This document shows positions 19,090 to 22,077 of a stretch of 22,077 nucleotides of DNA, one piece after another. Under the pieces are notes generated by a model that worked only from the letters and a program-made list of their open reading frames with translations, had not been told where the DNA came from and did no database searches. Source of the stretch: Sedimentisphaerales bacterium (GTDB taxonomy: Bacteria; Planctomycetota; Phycisphaerae; Sedimentisphaerales; SG8-4); contig JAFGJR010000148.1 of NCBI GenBank assembly GCA_016928975.1, forward strand, positions 1-22,077, read 5' to 3'. Within the stretch, counting starts at the first letter, position 1. The number at the start of each line of letters is the position of its first letter. The position numbers and the translations under genes were made by a program.

Positions 19090-22077
19090 ATGCCGATGGT
19101 CTTAGGAGTTGCAGATTGCAGGCTGTGGATCGCGACAGCCGCCCTTGCCATTCTGCTATTGCCGGCTGAAATCCTCATCGCCGGCGTCTCCGAGCCCGAT
19201 ATCTCCGTGGTGATCAACGAGATTCTGGCCGCCAACGGCACGGCGGGGCACGATCCTCAGTACGAGTACGACGACTGGATCGAGTTGTACAACGCCGGCG
19301 ACAATCCCGTCGACCTCGCCGGGTGCTACCTGACCGACGACCTGGCCGTACCGACAAAGTGGCAATTCCTCACGAATGCACCGACCGTCACCACCGTTGC
19401 ACCAGGCGGCTATCTGCTGATCTGGGCGGACGGCGAGACCACTGCTGCCGGTCTGCACGCCGGTTTTCGTCTCAGTGACGATGGAGAGCAAATCGGACTC
19501 TTTGCCCCCGATGGGACGACGCTGATCGACGGCTTCTCATTCGGCAAACAGACGCTCGACATCTCCTACGGCCGCTACCCCGACGGCGGTCCCGACCTGC
19601 GATTACTGGTCCCTCCCACGCCGGGAGCTCCAAATATCACCGCCTACGAAGGCGTCACGGAGCAGCCGCAGGCCAGCCCTGCGAGCGGCCTGTGCACCAC
19701 TGCGATCACTATCACGCTCACGACGGCGACCGAGGGGGCTACGATCTTCTACTCACTCGACGGTACCGATCCATTCAGTGAGGCCCGCGGTCGAGGCATG
19801 GGTTCCGTCTACACGGGTCCCATCCGCATCGGCAGGACCGTGACACTGAAGGCAGTCGCCTGGCGATACGGATGGCGGCAGAGCCCGACCTGCACCGAAC
19901 GATACGTCTTCGTCGATTCCGAAGTCCGCAACTTCAGCTCGCCTGTCGCGATCGCCATCGTGGATACGATGGGCAAGAGCGTCTCCAGGCCGCAGGTGCC
20001 GGCCTATGGCTACTTCTTCGATACCGATGAGCAAGGAACAGCCACCATGGGCGAGGAGATTGACTTTGCCGGCAGGGCGGCCATCAACATCCGGGGCAAG
20101 AGCTCCGAGGGTTTCCCCAAGCATCAGTACCACTTCGAAACGTGGGACGAGCGGAACAACGACAAAAGCGTCTCGATCCTCGGGCTTCCCGCCGAGTCGG
20201 ACTGGGTGTTCCAGGGGCCGTACGCGGACAAATCCCTCATGCGCAACTTCCTGGCGTACCAGTGGAGCAACGAGATCGGCCGCTACGCACCACGCACGCG
20301 GTTTGTCGAGCTATTCCTGAACACGGGGAACGACGCCGTCTCCATGAGCGACTACCTGGGCGTCTACGTGTTCATGGAGAAGATCAAACTGGGTCCGGAC
20401 CGCGTGGATGTCGGTGAGCCGCCGGCAGACCCGACCGGGTCCGCGATCACCGGCGGTTACATCGTCAAGAAGGACAAGCTCGACGGAGATGATGTCACGT
20501 TTTCCACGAGCCGGGGCCAGACCCTGGTCTACAGCGACCCCAATGGTTACGACCTCTCCCAGGCGGAGAGGGATTGGATTCGGAGCTTCATGAACGCCTT
20601 CGAGGCTGCTCTCTACGGCTCCAGCTTCACGGACCCGGCCAGTGGCTACTCCAGGTTCATTGACGTCGGTTCCTTCATAGACCATCACATCGTCGTGGAG
20701 ACCGCCAAGAACATCGACGGCTTTCGCCTGAGCACCTACATGCACATCGACCACGCCGGCATCCTGCACATGGGACCGGTCTGGGATTACGATCTGTCTC
20801 TCGGCAACGCCAACTACGCCGATGGCTGGAACGCCACCGGCTGGTACTATCGCCAGGTCGGCGACGGTGACTACCCTTACTGGCGGCGCCTGTTCCAGGA
20901 TCCGGAGTTCAGGCTGGCCTACGCCGACCGATGGTTCGAGTTGCGAAGGGACCTGTTCACAACCGATCGCATGATGCAGAGGATCGAGGATCACGCCGCT
21001 TTGCTCAACGAGCCGTCGGCACGGAACTTCCAGCGGTGGAACATCCTCGGCATTTACGTCTGGCCGAACTGGTTCATCGCCAAGACCTGGCGGGAGGAAG
21101 TCGATTGGATGAAGGGCTGGCTGGCCGACCGCCTCAAGTGGATGGACAGCCAGATCGCCATCGACTGCAGCACAGCAGCGCCGCCCTCTTTCAGCCGACA
21201 GGGTGGCCACGTGACACCCGGATCCACGCTGGCCATGAGCGCCGCGTTCGGGGGGGCAGTCTACTACTCCGTAGACGGCTCTGATCCCCGCTTGTTCAGC
21301 GACTCGGCCGCCGCGACAGACACCGTCCTTCTCCTGGCGGAGAATGCCGCCAAACGGGTGCTCGTTCCAACTGGACCGGCTGCGGACGCGTGGCGGGGTG
21401 GCACGACGTACGACGACTCCGCGTGGACGCTTGTCACGGGTGACCCCGGAGGCGTCGGGTTCGAGAGAAGCACGGGCTACGAGGGCTATATCACATGCGA
21501 TGTCGGATCTCAGATGTACGATATCCAGAGTAGCTGCTACGTACGGATTCCCTTCACGTTCCCGAATGACATTGCCGATGTGGCCGGTCTGACTCTACGT
21601 GTCCGCTACGATGACGGGTTCATCGCGTATCTCAACGGGATCGAGATCGCCAGGCGGAGTTTCGCAGGCACGCCGGCGTGGAACTCCGTGGCCGACACGA
21701 TCCACGACGATACAGCGGCCGTCAACTTCGAGGATATCCCGATCCCCGGCTTCGCGCAGGCCCTCCGGACAGGCGACAACCTCCTGGCGCTTCATGCCAT
21801 GAACCAGTCGACCACAAGTTCCGATTTCCTGATCTCGGTGGAGCTCACAGCAGATGAGCGTATCCAAGCACCGACATATCAGGTGCAGAAATATGTGTCG
21901 CCGATCTCCATTACACGGACCACCCGTGTCAAGGCAAGGACGCTGAGCGGCAGCAAGTGGAGCGCCCTGAATGAGGCCGTCTTTGCCGTTGGGCCGGTGG
22001 CTGCGAACCTGCGGATCAGCGAGATCCTGTACCACCCCGCCGAGGCCGGCAATCCCGACGATCCCAACAGCGAGTAC
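19090..22077 (+). CDS. secreted CotH-kinase / lamin-tail-domain protein (5' part)
   Basis: 996 codons are in the window and the frame is open at the right edge. Signal peptide about 10-32 (LWIATAALAILLLPAEILIA). Lamin-tail domain about 38-160 (SVVINEILAANGT, DWIELYNAGDNPVDLAGCYL). Chitobiase-like beta domain about 195-275 (GATIFYSLDGTDP). CotH kinase-like domain about 285-690: NIRGKSSEGFPKHQYHFE, KSLMRNFLAY, YLGVYVFMEKIKLG, GGYIVKKDK, VVETAKNIDGFRLSTYMHID, and GPVWDYDLSLGN with likely metal and catalytic acidic residues. A second chitobiase-like segment follows (YYSVDGSDP, 725-733), then a galactose-binding-like domain (774-920). A new lamin-tail domain (LRISEILYHP) begins at 974. CotH proteins are secreted atypical kinases. 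ATG 19090 has GAGG seven bases upstream; an in-frame GTG at 19078 is the alternative. Confidence 0.9.
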   Translation, partial: MPMVLGVADCRLWIATAALAILLLPAEILIAGVSEPDISVVINEILAANGTAGHDPQYEYDDWIELYNAGDNPVDLAGCYLTDDLAVPTKWQFLTNAPTVTTVAPGGYLLIWADGETTAAGLHAGFRLSDDGEQIGLFAPDGTTLIDGFSFGKQTLDISYGRYPDGGPDLRLLVPPTPGAPNITAYEGVTEQPQASPASGLCTTAITITLTTATEGATIFYSLDGTDPFSEARGRGMGSVYTGPIRIGRTVTLKAVAWRYGWRQSPTCTERYVFVDSEVRNFSSPVAIAIVDTMGKSVSRPQVPAYGYFFDTDEQGTATMGEEIDFAGRAAINIRGKSSEGFPKHQYHFETWDERNNDKSVSILGLPAESDWVFQGPYADKSLMRNFLAYQWSNEIGRYAPRTRFVELFLNTGNDAVSMSDYLGVYVFMEKIKLGPDRVDVGEPPADPTGSAITGGYIVKKDKLDGDDVTFSTSRGQTLVYSDPNGYDLSQAERDWIRSFMNAFEAALYGSSFTDPASGYSRFIDVGSFIDHHIVVETAKNIDGFRLSTYMHIDHAGILHMGPVWDYDLSLGNANYADGWNATGWYYRQVGDGDYPYWRRLFQDPEFRLAYADRWFELRRDLFTTDRMMQRIEDHAALLNEPSARNFQRWNILGIYVWPNWFIAKTWREEVDWMKGWLADRLKWMDSQIAIDCSTAAPPSFSRQGGHVTPGSTLAMSAAFGGAVYYSVDGSDPRLFSDSAAATDTVLLLAENAAKRVLVPTGPAADAWRGGTTYDDSAWTLVTGDPGGVGFERSTGYEGYITCDVGSQMYDIQSSCYVRIPFTFPNDIADVAGLTLRVRYDDGFIAYLNGIEIARRSFAGTPAWNSVADTIHDDTAAVNFEDIPIPGFAQALRTGDNLLALHAMNQSTTSSDFLISVELTADERIQAPTYQVQKYVSPISITRTTRVKARTLSGSKWSALNEAVFAVGPVAANLRISEILYHPAEAGNPDDPNSEY

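Noticed and set aside
20311..21210. Minus-strand frame of 299 codons over the CotH gene
   Set aside because: The plus strand encodes an uninterrupted, clearly conserved CotH domain; the antisense frame has no recognisable features.
1..22077. CRISPR array, tRNA or rRNA genes
   Set aside because: No regularly spaced repeat-spacer pattern, no cloverleaf with CCA-type ends and no rRNA core sequences were recognised by reading.

Overview
The window looks like a chromosomal segment of a planctomycete, most likely Phycisphaerae-like. This is an inference from a moderately high GC host background, a very large secreted CotH/lamin-tail protein, a Hanks-type kinase joined to many membrane segments, a sigma factor carrying its own zinc-finger tail, a DUF4185 protein, and AATCCGC-type short repeats. 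No rRNA, tRNA or CRISPR array was seen.

Layout. 1-1692 is housekeeping: the first codons of glmS (minus strand, running off the left edge), then hisH and hisF (plus). 1822-3230 is a decayed integron: an integrase gene with an in-frame internal deletion that removes part of the active site, two TTATACAG palindromes, and one AT-richer cassette of two small genes bounded by complementary GTTAGCAC / GTGCTAAC core sites. 3249-11532 is a minus-strand signalling block of five genes, in transcription order: coiled-coil membrane protein, tandem-FHA protein, Ser/Thr kinase with a TM2 domain, six-helix membrane protein, and sigma factor with a zinc-binding tail. The kinase and six-helix genes overlap by four bases.

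11946-18866 is an accessory island: a small unknown gene, an MNT/HEPN toxin-antitoxin pair, a hicA/hicB pair, a DUF4365 nuclease-like gene, a zinc-ribbon protein, a DUF4185 protein, an iron-sulfur flavoprotein, a small membrane protein and a HEPN remnant. Two repeat families run through it. (a) Three fragments of the 3' end of a flavoprotein gene, related to the intact gene at 17739, lie in the same orientation and bracket the two toxin-antitoxin modules in the order fragment D, HEPN/MNT, fragment C, HicBA, fragment B. (b) An ungapped promoter-plus-leader module (TTGACC, 17 bases, TATAAT-like box, GGAGAG, ATG) occurs three times, once in front of the integron integrase and twice in the island. 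A 109-bp MITE-like hairpin lies in the same island.

19090-22077 is the 5' part of a secreted CotH-kinase protein that runs off the right edge.

The most interesting signals are the flavoprotein-tail repeats punctuating the toxin-antitoxin modules, the mobile-looking promoter module shared by the integron and the island, and three genes (hisH, the MNT gene, hicA) whose start codon lies exactly where transcription should begin. Together they suggest a hotspot that gathers small selfish or defensive modules. This is inference from sequence alone.
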